This document shows positions 52,970 to 64,000 of a DNA stretch of 64,000 nucleotides, one piece after another. This DNA is from Azadirachta indica (lineage: Eukaryota > Streptophyta > Magnoliopsida > Sapindales > Meliaceae), in assembly GCA_022749755.1 (NCBI GenBank), contig CM040442.1, forward strand, positions 2,382,663-2,446,662, in the 5' to 3' direction. Under the pieces are notes generated by a model. The model saw nothing but the letters and a program-made list of their open reading frames with translations, did not search any database and was not told the origin of the DNA. A program made the position numbers and the translations under genes. Within the stretch, counting starts at the first letter, position 1; the number at the start of each line of letters is the position of its first letter.

Positions 52970-54218
52970 CAGAGAGATAATTAAGAAGATTGAGGAGATT
53001 TAACATAATTGTATGAAAATGTGATATATGTTTTCAGCAGCTAAAATAAGCATTAATTCATGGTTAATTATGTTGTGGTGTATGTCTTAGGCTTGAATAG
53101 AACGGGGAAGAGTTGCAGGCTTCGATGGCTGAATTATCTAAGGCCAGGGATTAAAAGAGGTGATTTTTCTCCTGATGAAGATGAGCTAATTATCAAGCTT
53201 CATGGTCTTCTTGGTAACAGGTGATTTAATAATATTGTAAGAATGAAATAAAATAGTTTTTAAAAGTAATAAAAAAAACACACAAACTGTTGAGTTGCTT
53301 TCCCTTTATCTGGATTAGTACGTATTTGAAGAGTTTAGTTTTTTTGTGGCTGAAAAAAGTTAAGACTCTTGAGCATATATATACGTATGCTATAACGTTG
53401 GATGTACCTTGTTATCAATTCTTTAATATAATATATACTCATGATTCAATCTTAATTTATATTAAATGTGCATGCATGTGTGATATATAGTTTTGACTTT
53501 TGATTATGCTAGCTCTAATTTTCCCGTAAGATTACGATTCAAATCTCTTATATTTTTCTTTAAAATTTTACTAATTAAACTAACAGATTGAAAATGAAAA
53601 CAATACAAATTTGTTTCAATCTCTGTCGATTGATTGATAAAGATGGAAATAGCTTTCTGGCTTAAAAGATAACACGATATTACTCGCGTGTTTTTATAAT
53701 ACACGTTGATATATGTAATTATTTTTAATATATATATTCATATATAATATTGTTTATTTATGCATGCTAGGTGGGTCTTAATAGCCAGAAGACTTCCAGG
53801 TAGAACAGACAATGAAATCAAGAACTACTGGAATACAATTTTGGTTAAGAAAGTTCAAAGCCAAAGCTGGAAATCAGACAATTCAAAGTTATCATCAATC
53901 GGACATCTCCAATCTCAAGACAAGAAGAGTTCTGTTCGGAACTTCAGATGTCATAAACTTCATCAACAAATTCCAGAGCTACAGTGCAGAGATCAAACTG
54001 CTGGTTTTTCTGGTGGTCAAAGCTCGAGGCAATCGATTCAAAATCCTGAAAATAATTCGTTGTTAGAAAATGCATTCATCATCGATTCGCGGCACGAAAA
54101 ATGTAACGTTTCTGAGTCTGAAAATGGAGATAAAAATGAACCATTATTGCAAGATATGGAGATGAAGGAGGTAGCTTCTCTCTTAGATGTAGAAAATGAA
54201 TTGAGAGAATTATTATAA
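52667..54218 (+). pseudogene. R2R3-MYB pseudogene A2
   Basis: Sister of A1 with more damage. The start codon is AAG (52,667-52,669). The same TAA stands at the end of the NLHG segment (52,769-52,771). The exon 1 donor has lost a base (gcag followed by caaag). Exon 2 (53,091-53,220) and exon 3 (53,771-54,218) are open. Exon 3 reads [20 protein letters not shown] and has a ~125-residue tail close to that of A1 but ending [11 protein letters not shown]. One R3 residue of the bHLH-contact helix differs (LHGLL instead of LHRLL). Confidence 0.88.
52913..52969. repeat. CT/TA compound microsatellite in MYB-A2 intron 1
   Basis: About 17 CT and 11 TA units; orthologous to the repeat at 37,942 and longer. 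Confidence 0.9.
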
Positions 54219-54710
54219 GAAATTGAGCATGTCTTTGGGTATCAAAAGATTTTAGACAATTGGCTAAAAATTTGATATCTTTTTCAATAAAATTTGGATT
54301 CGAATACCCATTTTATTTTCTTATTTCCACGATTTCTAGTATTTTATTATATAATAAAATCCTGTGTATATATCTATATATCGATTTAAAATTAATTAAA
54401 ACGTGTGTACATTTTTATTTATGCGTAGTTAATATATTTTATTTATTTATTATTATTAATTATAGTTATATAGTTACTCATCTAAAAGTTTTATTAGGAA
54501 AAAATACTACAAGTGGACCAAACACTCCAACTAAGAAGTGAATAACATAATTAAGATTATATTACAGCTTCTAAATGTCTAAAGATTAATTAAGTGAAAA
54601 TTAATCAAAAGGAGATAGAAAAGGCTTTAGTTTTGGCCCACTTTGTGAGCTGTTAAAGTAACTACTAATATAGAGAGTCCATGTAGTGTGAAACAACTAA
54701 CAATAAGAGG

Positions 54711-54748
<38 letters not shown>

Positions 54749-55794
54749 TCATGCATGAAACAATCCAACATGTGTGGTGGAGCCTCAGGATTTGACATCT
54801 CGTTGCTCATTCCAACGACCTCGGCAAAACCAAACAAAAGACATGCACAGAGATGATTGATTGGCTCCAAAATTTTTTACTCCCGACTTTTGGACACACT
54901 AAATGGCAACTTCCTATTGTTGCATAAACAGTAGGCCCAAATAATAAACGGCATGGCACGGTTCAATTTGTGAATAGTGATGGCACGATCCGACACAGTA
55001 TGATTAGTGTTAATGACATGACTCGCGAGTCTTTTTTCTCGACCCAGTACATAAATAATTCATGCTTGCATTGTTCAAGAGTTGGATTGTCTCAGACTCG
55101 GGCCGATCTGCTCATTTTACCATCTCTACATATAATTATAATACTTAAATTAAAGATTAAAATAATGTATACGAAAAGAAATTATGACGAAGTTAATATT
55201 TTGCTATATTGGAACAGAAAGGTGTAATATATATATACACCTTAGAATATAGTAAATGCTTAAGAAAGAATGAGTAAAGAGCGCGTATTTCAACTCGAAG
55301 AAAGAATAACTTCAATTATTCAGTTGAAGGCTATTTATAATAACTTCAATTATTTCTTAAACACCAAGAAACTCCAAATCAAAGTTAAAAAAATGACCAT
55401 TGAGAAAACATTTTTTTCCCCAGTTATATATATATATATATATATGTATTGTCCTTATTTGTATCTCTTTCAGAAAACACACTACAGCTACTTAAGTCGA
55501 TCCTGGACCACCAACACAAGAGTAAAAACAAGAAATCCCAGTTTGTCCTTTTGGTTTTTGTTTCTGCCGCGAGTTAAGCCTTAGACACCAAAAAATATTC
55601 GCACGTACACTTATTTCAGCACAATCAATAATATGAATTGAAAGCCCATTTATTCCACAACATTAAATTTGTGTGATTTGTCTTAATCTTCGTAGTATAT
55701 CTGGAGTTTCTGTTCCCTCGTACTCGTTCGTATAACACAAACCACGATTACAAAACAACGCAAAAATTAAATACAAATTTTATAATTTTATAAC

Positions 55795-55831
<37 letters not shown>

Positions 55832-57803
55832 TATAGAGGTAAGTTTATAAGAGTATCGTTAAAAAATACATATTCTTATACAAATTTTATTCCTACAACG
55901 ATATCTAACTGACTTGCTCTCGTAGTCTCATTCAATTTCTTATGACAGTACCCTTCAATGCATGTTTGTCTCCCCCCAATGGATGATGAGAGAGAGGGAG
56001 GTTAGAATCAGCAGGTTTTCTTTTCTTTTTTTTTTTTTAAAATCGAATCTTAACTTTATTTGTACATTATTAGATTAATTTATATTTAATAGTCGAGTAT
56101 TTATTTGGATATTTGCTAATTTAATTAGGAAATAATATACAAGAAGAACATTGTACATACATGTAAAAGTGCTCGGTTTGCAAGAAGAAGAAGAAGAAGA
56201 AGATTGTACATTATTATATATCTATGTAAAAGTGCTCGGTTTGTACATACATTTTAAATGTTTTTACATTGACAATATTCTGATGCCAATTAAATAGGGT
56301 TAATAAATTTTTTATATATAAAACTAAACAAAATCTTAATATGCATATATCTAATTATATATAATATCTTTAATTAAAATTATACTCTTTTTTATAAAAA
56401 AAATTACAGGTTCTATGGTATTCAATTAATAATTTATTTTTCATTTAAATGAAATGATAATATGATTGATTGAAGTAATATAATAAATAAAGAGAAGAAT
56501 ATTCTATAAATAATTAATTCCCCAAATGGTAGGGAATATAAAAGTCAGTGTCCGTTGTCAATTTTTGTCATTGGTTATGAGAGCCCTATTGTTAAATTTT
56601 TGCGACTGCTACCAACCCAAGTTTATTAGTTGATTGCTAACATATAAATATATATAAATTAGATAAAAGTCGAATTAATTAATGGCATCGAATTATAAAT
56701 TTTGTGACCACTAGTACTGCTCAAAATAAAATTATAAATTAAACACTATTTTATGTAGGTAATCAAATTAAAGTGAATGATGTTAATTATTTTTTTTTTC
56801 TAAAATTTATTATTCTATTATCTACACATTGTTAATTTGATATTGGCTTGCAGCCAGGAAACAAGTAAAACAGTGTAAAAGCATGATTGTATAATATTAA
56901 TTCCGTCTGAAAAATAAACTAATATAAGCTCACCTAAATAATTACTTAGACATTAGACATATAAGTACAAGTAATTAATACATATTTCAAAAGTTAATAA
57001 GTACCTATAATTAATTAATACACATTTCAAGAGTCATTATAAGTTAGTTCAGTCCTGCTCTTTTAGTAAGACTCTCTCCCTAGAACTTATCTCACATCTC
57101 GTATATAAAAAATTTTAATTTGGTTTAATTATCCAATATTTTTTTATCATTTTAAAAATATCTTGTTATGTCTTACTGTCAATGGTTTTAACATAACATT
57201 TTTTTCTTTTTAAGAATAAATTTGTATTTTAACAAATTAAAATTAAATTAAATTAAATAATTAACTACACGTAATCAACGTTTTCATATATTCTTTTTTT
57301 TTTTTTATCTTCTCCCTTCGTCTTCACTTCCAATACCAAATTAACCTTCAAGAATCCAGAATCTCCATCTCCATGGCTATTTTTCTACCCTTCACTTTGT
57401 TAATCTATCCAGCAAATAATTCGCCAAGAACTCCCTCTCCCTCTTCACCACCGACATCGTCCAGAAAATACCTTTATTACCAAAGATCGACCTTCCATTA
57501 TGTGATTAGTTCATGTGCTAGGAAAACCAATCTAGGACTCAAATTTCATCTATGGGAACTGCCGACTTTTTTTTTTTTTTTGGGTTAAATTAATTTGTTG
57601 TGTTAATAAAAAGAAAAAAGAAAAAAAAACCATCTATGGTAAATGAAAATTTTCTCCCAAGATTCAGTTTCTGTGAAAATAATATATGAGTTTGAAAGCG
57701 ATTTAGATTTTGATTGATTTTGAAGCAATGGATCTTTGTTCCCCTCACAGGGTTGCTTGACTGCTTTTGGCTTTTAATCTTTCATTTCTTTATAAAGAGA
57801 GAC

Positions 57804-57828
57804 TCGATAAGAAATCCATAAGAGGTCA

Positions 57829-57864
<36 letters not shown>

Positions 57865-57870
57865 GATAAG
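57804..57870 (+). mobile_element. second small poly-A insertion with 8-bp direct repeat
   Basis: The word tcgataag at 57,804-57,811 and 57,863-57,870 encloses 51 bases that end in a run of 29 A. This is the pattern of a severely 5'-truncated retroposon. Unit 1 at 44,190-44,200 differs more widely here, so there is no exact empty site. Confidence 0.5.
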
Positions 57871-60800
57871 CTGCTTTCTGGACTGTAAGTGAATCTTTCC
57901 TTTCTCTTTTAAACTCTTGATTTGATTATGGAACTAAAAGAAAAAACTAGAAGAAGAAACAAAGAGACAAAAACTATATATATTTAAAAGAAAAGAGAGA
58001 AGTAGACACTAATTATTGCATGAGCTGCAGAAAAATATAAATGGGACCGCGTATTTCAATTGTCAATCATTAAGGTTATTTTCGTAAAAATATGAAAAAA
58101 ATAATGTTTTTATTAACTAAAGTAATATGAGGACAGTAATAGAACATTTTTGAAACGCTGAAGAAGTATCAAGTAATTAGACATTTTTGCCACCAAGGCC
58201 TTGCCCAGGATGGTTAAAGGCGCCTCTTTGCCTGTCGTTCTGGTTCCAAGCATCAATCTTGGGGGTAGGTAAGGGGAATTAAAAACACTAATTGGACCCT
58301 GCTCCACCCTCTTAACTGTATCAAACTGAACATTTTATTTCTTGATTTTCACCAAATTAAATATATCACATTTGCCTTCCTCTCCCAATTCATCATTTTT
58401 CCTTCTTTCTTTTTACTTTTATTTTTAATTTGTTTTATTAACAAATTTAAATTAATATTGGGTATATATATATATATATATACACGGGCACGACGATCAG
58501 AGGTTCAATGATCAGCATGAGCTCAAAGAAAGCAATAAACAAGAACTTGAGTTGAATCCACTTAATTGCTTCAATTAATGAATTTAATTTGAAGATTATG
58601 TCAAAGAAATTGGTAGAAGTTACATGAATCTAACTAATGATTACAATATAAACGGAGAAAATAATAAAATGGCATGTGACTTGTGAATGTGATTGAGAGT
58701 TCTTTTGCCATTATATATCAATTGATAATTATAATAATTTTCACCGAGGTTAATTACCTTCATTAATTAATTAAGTACTATCTTCTATCATTAATTAGTG
58801 CCGACACACGTGAATTCATTAATTTTTTTTCTCCAAAAACTATATTATAATGAAACTGAAAAAAAAAAATAAAAACATTGAGAACATAATAATAATGAGA
58901 GACTAATTTTTTGAAAATTACAAACAAAATGAGGTTAAAACAAGAATAATGATAAAAAGAATATGAACATAAAATTGCTCAACTCAGAGATAGAAATTCA
59001 ATTCGGACGGTCGTGTTACAACTAAAAATATGATATATCATTATTAAAAGGTTTAAAACATTTGAAAAATATTGAAAGTCGTATATGAAGTCTAATCATT
59101 CTCTGGTGGTGCCAACTTTTACGTGTTATAACAACATTGGAACTTGATGAGAGAATTAACTGAAAATAATTATATTTATAAAATATTTGGGCAATAAAGC
59201 CTATGAAATTGGTATGATCACTGAATCTTCATAGGCACTAAAGCCTATAGAATTGTTGCTATTAATAAAATCTCCATTAACATTAAAGCCCATGGATTCA
59301 ATCCTCATAATCAACAAATGGGTCCATTGTATGATGTATATATAGTCTTTAATTAATAATTTCAAAATTAGCCTGCTTCCGACATAGAACCAAGTTCGTG
59401 TTTTATTAATTGACTGCGGGGCCGTCGAAAGCAAGTTGGTGAAAGCCTACGTCTCATTATCTTCTTAAATTGCTTGACTTAATTAATTCTTGCATAATAA
59501 TTAAGAATGTTTAATTAGTTTCTTCATTGAATGATAAATTGATTTGATTAGATATTACTATTTGAGTTTTTTCAGATCAATTTTGATTTCTAAATTTAAT
59601 AATAATTTGATATGATATCAGAAATGAATATGATTAAAAATAATATAATTTTCTGTTCGAATCCTCTCTTAAATATTAACAATCGGAACTCATATGTAAA
59701 GGGAAATGGTAATTTGGTAATAAGTTAAACGCACACGAAAAATTAGCCCACCCTCGATTCCAGAAATAAAAATATTATATATGTAAATTTAATTGAACTC
59801 CAGAAATCTTAATTAAGAAAACAGAAACGAAAATATATTGTGTAAAATTAAAGTGCTTTCATGAATTTGTCAATAAGTGGTGGATGCCACCATTGATACT
59901 GATAAAAGAGTATCGAAATCATGTCTTTTAGTTATATAGATTCCAGGCAAATTGTACGCCATAAATTAATGCAAATTTGGAAGCATCAAATGCAAGTCAA
60001 TCACATATATATGCCACGTGCTAAAACATGAGCATTATTACTTCAAGATGCTGCATGCTTGAAAGCGAGTTACAATTTCACCAATCATCTGCAAAATGGA
60101 CAAAACAAATGGGAACAGATATTAATATTAACTAACTATAAAAATTTAAGTAAATAGATATATAATTAATTAATTATAAATATGTGTTTGGCTTTTTATG
60201 GTTGAATGGTAGCAGGTGTCACATTTTTATAGAGAGTAGGTTGATCCTTTTACTTACATACACTTGATTTTTTTAAATTATTTCAAATTTAAATAATAAT
60301 AAATATAAAAATATTCAATATTTTATTAGTGAAGTTTCTCATTTTCATTTAAAAATTTTTAAAAAAAAAAAACAAACATTCATATTAATTCATTATATGA
60401 ATTTGATTGAATAATATATAACAGTGTTGTTACATGAAAACTAGAGGTATTGTAATTTTACAAATTTGAAATTATATACACGAAGGTAATCACATAGGTT
60501 TTGATTCAATCTCTTTTATGTGGTACTCGGGTTCCTAACTTTTGTTGCCTGCTTTGTTGGAATTGTGAATTATTGTATAAACCCAAGTAAAAAATTTAGA
60601 AAAAAATTTACGGGTACTGGTACTTTGATCTTTTGAAAGTACCAAGTACTCTTGCTAGTAAGTTTATTCGTGAAGTTGAATTAATTTGCCCAGAGTCAGG
60701 GAGATACCTTGTTCCGTTGGGTTGAATTTTAGTTGAGAGTTTGACTATATATATTGTATTTTAAATAATACTAATTTCAAACAAATTTGTATATAGGAAA

Positions 60801-61739
60801 AGGATAGAAGAAACGTTAATTATTTTATTCCATGACTATTTCCCCTCGTGATAATTAGGTACATTATCCTATTTCTATAATTTTGTTAATATGTTTCTCA
60901 AAGCTATTGCTGAATTTTATAATGGTTATAATTAGTTATCCATATAAACTTATGTTAATAAAATAAAAAGAATTATACTCTAAAAGAATACTAAATTATC
61001 ACTTAATTTAAAAATTTATTATACAAACTCGATCGGATTATATTTTAATAAATTTGGTAGGTAAGTTGAAACAATTATAATTTAAATTTTGATAATAAAC
61101 AAATACTTGCAACAGTAGCATAATATTATTGACTCCCATACCATATTAAATTATGACTTGACTCAAAAGAATTATATATATGTGTATGTAAGTGAGAAAC
61201 AACATTATTCCAGAAACAAAGCGTGAAATTAATGGATAGGTAGCTAGACAGCCAGCACATCACATTTATATGATCAGCGTATGTGGCTAAAATTTACTGG
61301 ATGCCCAAGTTGAGGGACCTACGGCGTACGTTTAATTGGGTAAAAAAAATTGCTGCCGATCATGAAAGTGGGCAGTACGTGCCTCATAGCTTGTAAGCAG
61401 GAAAAACATGTGATGATAATAGTATACATACATATCGAATCACATCATAAAATCATTAATTACCGTCAATCTTATAACTTTAACCAAAAAACACCAAGCA
61501 TATGATAGTAAAACTCCGTACATATTAATTAGCAGGTCCTGAGATCTGGGTAACTCTGTGTCATAGTTAGACAACTGTCTTTAAACTTCAACAAACTTTC
61601 AAGAACCTGTTGGAAAGTTAGCTTGGGAAGAAAATGACGGAGCCGCCGCTGCATGTCAATAGAAGGGCAGGTGAACGTATTTATGGTGTTGGTGACTTAA
61701 GGTGTAAAAAAAATTATATTTTATTCAAAAAAATGCAGT

Positions 61740-61891
61740 GTATGTGATTATAATTAGTCAATTAGTTTTATTTTATTTTATTTTATTTTATTTTATTTTT
61801 ATGGATTTTGTAATCAGTATTTGTAGAAACTGTTCTGCTAGGCAAAAGGATGGTCCCACCTATGGCACATGCAACCAAAAATGTTTGAAGA

Positions 61892-61928
<37 letters not shown>

Positions 61929-62185
61929 TGGGGGGGGGGGGTTAAAGTTATTTAAATTTGTAAGATAATAAAATCAAAGGTTTTTGAGTGATTAGTATTA
62001 AGCGTGGATTCCATAAGAGAATTCATGAACTTGCATGAATTGTTTTAGTATAAAAATACGTGCATGCCCTGAGACCACTGAAATTATACTGTCCCCCCCA
62101 CCCACCCAGGCTTCATATTTACTATATAGTGGCCCAAACACTTGGGAGCTCAAACAAACAACTGAACAACCAACGCTGTTGGAAG
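61740..62185 (+). promoter_or_regulatory. private proximal promoter segment of MYB-B2
   Basis: Between the shared word attttattcaaa and the shared leader (aaatcggg), B1 has about 30 bases and B2 about 455. The extra DNA holds a TTTTA array (61,766-61,800), T33 followed by GT and G12 (61,895-61,941), and a good TATA-like tataaaaata at 62,049-62,058, about 170 bp before the start codon. Insertion in B2 or deletion in B1 cannot be told apart here. Confidence 0.6.
61895..61941 (+). repeat. T33-GT-G12 homopolymer pair
   Basis: Thirty-three T, then GT, then twelve G. Homopolymers of this size vary in length between molecules and are often wrong in assemblies. Confidence 0.9.
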
Positions 62186-62226
62186 AAAGACCAAATCGGG
62201 ATTTTCTGGACGAGATTGTAACTTAG

Positions 62227-63289
62227 ATGGGTAGAAGTCCTTGCTGTGCAAAGGAAGGATTAAATAGAGGAGCATGGACAGCAGCAGAGGACAAGATACT
62301 CATAGACTACATTAAAATCCATGGAGAAGGAAAATGGAGAAACCTGCCCAAAAAAGCTGGTACGATTTCTCGACGAAGAAATCTGGTTTAAAATTATTTG
62401 GGAATAATTTTACTTGTAATTTCATAGTTTTTAATTGGTTATTTTCAGGGTTGAAAAGATGTGGGAAGAGTTGCAGGCTAAGGTGGCTAAATTATCTGAG
62501 ACCTGATATAAAGAGGGGAAATATTAGTCATGATGAAGAAGAACTCATTATCAGGCTTCACAGGCTCCTAGGAAACAGGTTTTTATTTCTTTTCATTTTT
62601 TCGGGTCATTTTCTGGAATCTGTAATTTAGTAAATTTATTGATGGAGAAATTGTGCAGATGGTCTTTGATTGCTGGCCGGCTTCCGGGGCGAACAGACAA
62701 TGAAATCAAGAATTATTGGAACACTAACATTGGGAAAAAATTGCAGCAGCAGTATCCTTCTTCATCAAGTCGAAAGCCATCATTTCAGTGTCGGGAAAAT
62801 CCGAAATTTGTCGTCGAGAAACTGGTATCCCAGCCTGGAAAAACCGGAAGAGAATCTTACCCCATTCGGACAAAGGCTACAAAATGCACTAAAGTGTTCA
62901 TGACAAATCCAGATCCACAAAAGTTTGAACAGGTTGTTCAGACAGAGCAAATGATGATGGCAACATCAATGGCTAATCGGTCTGATGATCAGAATGTGAA
63001 TAAGGAGACGTCGGAATCACTGCCGGAGTTCAACTTGGAGGAAAATGGTCCTTCTGATTTTATGATTGATTTTGAGATGGATGAACATTTTTTGTCTTTT
63101 CTGAATACAGATTTCTCACAGCTGCCAAATTTTGCGGATACAAGTGGAGGTGGTGATAGACGTAGCACAAGTAACACAAGTTCTGAAGAGATCAATCTTC
63201 TGATTTCGGAAGAGAAGCAGCAGCTACGGGAAATGGATTTTCCAACGATGGATTCGATAATGGGGTCTGAATTTGAGTGGTTTAATTAA
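62227..63289 (+). CDS. R2R3-MYB B2, TT2-like (subgroup 5) regulator
   Basis: Tandem sister of B1. Exons 62227-62359, 62449-62578, 62659-63289 give 297 residues. Exons 1 and 2 encode the same wording as B1 (MGRSPCC start, R2, first half of R3). After the DNA-binding domain B2 has nine extra residues (FVVEKLVSQ) before PGKTGRES and one Gln fewer. The subgroup 5 motif [13 protein letters not shown] and the terminal MGSEFEWFN are retained, and the bHLH-binding signature is complete. Differences cluster in the acidic C-terminal region (for example DEHFLSFLN against DEDFFSSLN), the usual activation part. No disabling change was seen. The proximal promoter differs strongly from that of B1, so expression may have diverged more than protein function. 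Confidence 0.93.
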
Positions 63290-63721
63290 TTAACTATGAT
63301 GTTGCGGTTTTAATTTAATTTATGCTAGAACTAATTAAGAATAACTTTTTGAGTACGTAAATAATGATGTTGTATATGGGAATCTAGTAGTGAAAAAAAA
63401 GGTTGTCTTGGAATAACAAGCTGCTGCTCAAAGCAAGAAAATTCTACTTGTAAGAAATAATTGATTTCTCTTTTGACTTTCTCTTCTTGCTTGTCTCTTA
63501 CTGTGGCAGAGCTTGCACACGAACATGAACATGATGAAATCAATCAAGGAACTAACTGGTTTATATATGAATGAATTCAGACAAAATTCTCCGTCTCTCT
63601 TTCCCGTTAGCCTTTGTTTGATTGTTGATTGGCAAGACAAGAGACACGTATAGCTAGAGAAAAAGTTTTAGACAGAAAAAACATATTACTTTATAATTAA
63701 AACTAATTAAACATGACACTG
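63290..63721 (+). other. 3' flank of MYB-B2
   Basis: Matches 48,564-48,990 and 33,966-34,320. It contains the probable 3' UTR; no further gene was seen. Confidence 0.6.
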
Positions 63722-63826
<105 letters not shown>

Positions 63827-64000
63827 TTTAAAACAAACGTGCGTACTATATTGTTATTGGATGATTTTTTTTTATCAATTCTGAGTGATAATATTTCACT
63901 ATAAATAAATTTAGTTATTTTAAATTTGATGACCACATATAATAGTATTTCACTATAATAATTTTAATTATTTTAAATTTGATGACCGCATATAAGAGTT
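63827..64000. other. end of flank block and start of the next repeat block
   Basis: Continues the MYB-B 3' flank, with a short local duplication (tttaaatttgatgacc appears twice, near 63,919 and 63,970). The last ~30 bases equal the start of the block at 49,094 and 35,672. Confidence 0.6.

Larger units (their letters stand above)
54219..62226. other. duplicated intergenic DNA upstream of MYB-B2
   Basis: 54,219-54,670 follows the 3' side of MYB-A1. 54,700-57,700 is mostly private, AT-rich, with TA runs at about 54,713-54,745 and 55,794-55,822. 57,765-61,735 follows unit 1 (44,110-47,460). 61,740-62,185 is private (see the promoter entry). No gene was supported; short open frames such as 55,270-55,584 and 57,373-57,588 are low-complexity and not conserved. 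Confidence 0.6.

Noticed and set aside
55270..55584. 104-codon frame on the plus strand
   Set aside because: Contains a translated TA microsatellite (IYIYIYMY), and no part looks like a known family.
57373..57588. 71-codon frame beginning MAIFLPFTLL
   Set aside because: Looks like a signal peptide at first, but it ends in a translated poly-T run and has no conserved partner in unit 1.

Overview
The window looks like nuclear DNA of a dicot plant. It is AT-rich, its genes have many introns with GT-AG borders, and it carries TA, CT and TAA microsatellites, retrotransposon relics, RPS5-type CC-NBS-LRR resistance-gene sequences and R2R3-MYB genes. The wording of the NBS-LRR copies resembles citrus (Rutaceae) homologues I remember; that is an inference, not a search result. 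I saw no rRNA, tRNA, CRISPR or bacterial-type feature.

Region 1 (about 1-20,171, minus strand) is a decayed tandem cluster of CC-NBS-LRR genes. Copies A, B and C are recognisable near full length, D is an LRR-only fragment, and E is a better preserved LRR half cut by an assembly gap. Every copy is broken. Copy B has a clean 303-bp solo LTR with a 5-bp target duplication inside its first codons and a G-rich expansion in its P-loop. An LTR relic lies against copy D, a fold-back element lies between C and E, and a gene-less 5' flank sits at about 8.7-9.0 kb.

Region 2 (20,172-32,691, plus strand) starts with exactly 100 Ns. It holds two single-copy housekeeping genes in the same orientation: the 3' half of the TFIIIC B-block-binding subunit gene (Pol III machinery), with an apparent 1-nt frameshift, and an intact eight-exon TAF12 gene (TFIID subunit, Pol II machinery). 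To my recollection the same two genes are neighbours in Arabidopsis (AT1G17450 and AT1G17440).

Region 3 (about 33-64 kb) is a large tandem duplication, roughly 14-15 kb per unit. Each unit has a pseudogenised MYB (A1, A2) followed by an intact TT2-like, proanthocyanidin-type R2R3-MYB (B1, B2), all on the plus strand. A1 and A2 share the same nonsense codon, so the gene died before the duplication. B1 and B2 encode near-identical proteins of 289 and 297 aa but differ by several hundred bases just upstream of the start. A third copy of the MYB-B 3' flank without its gene at about 34 kb, and the start of a further flank block at the right edge, show that the array was longer or continues. Small retroposed insertions, a 1.1-kb TIR element and a 225-bp satellite separate the two units.
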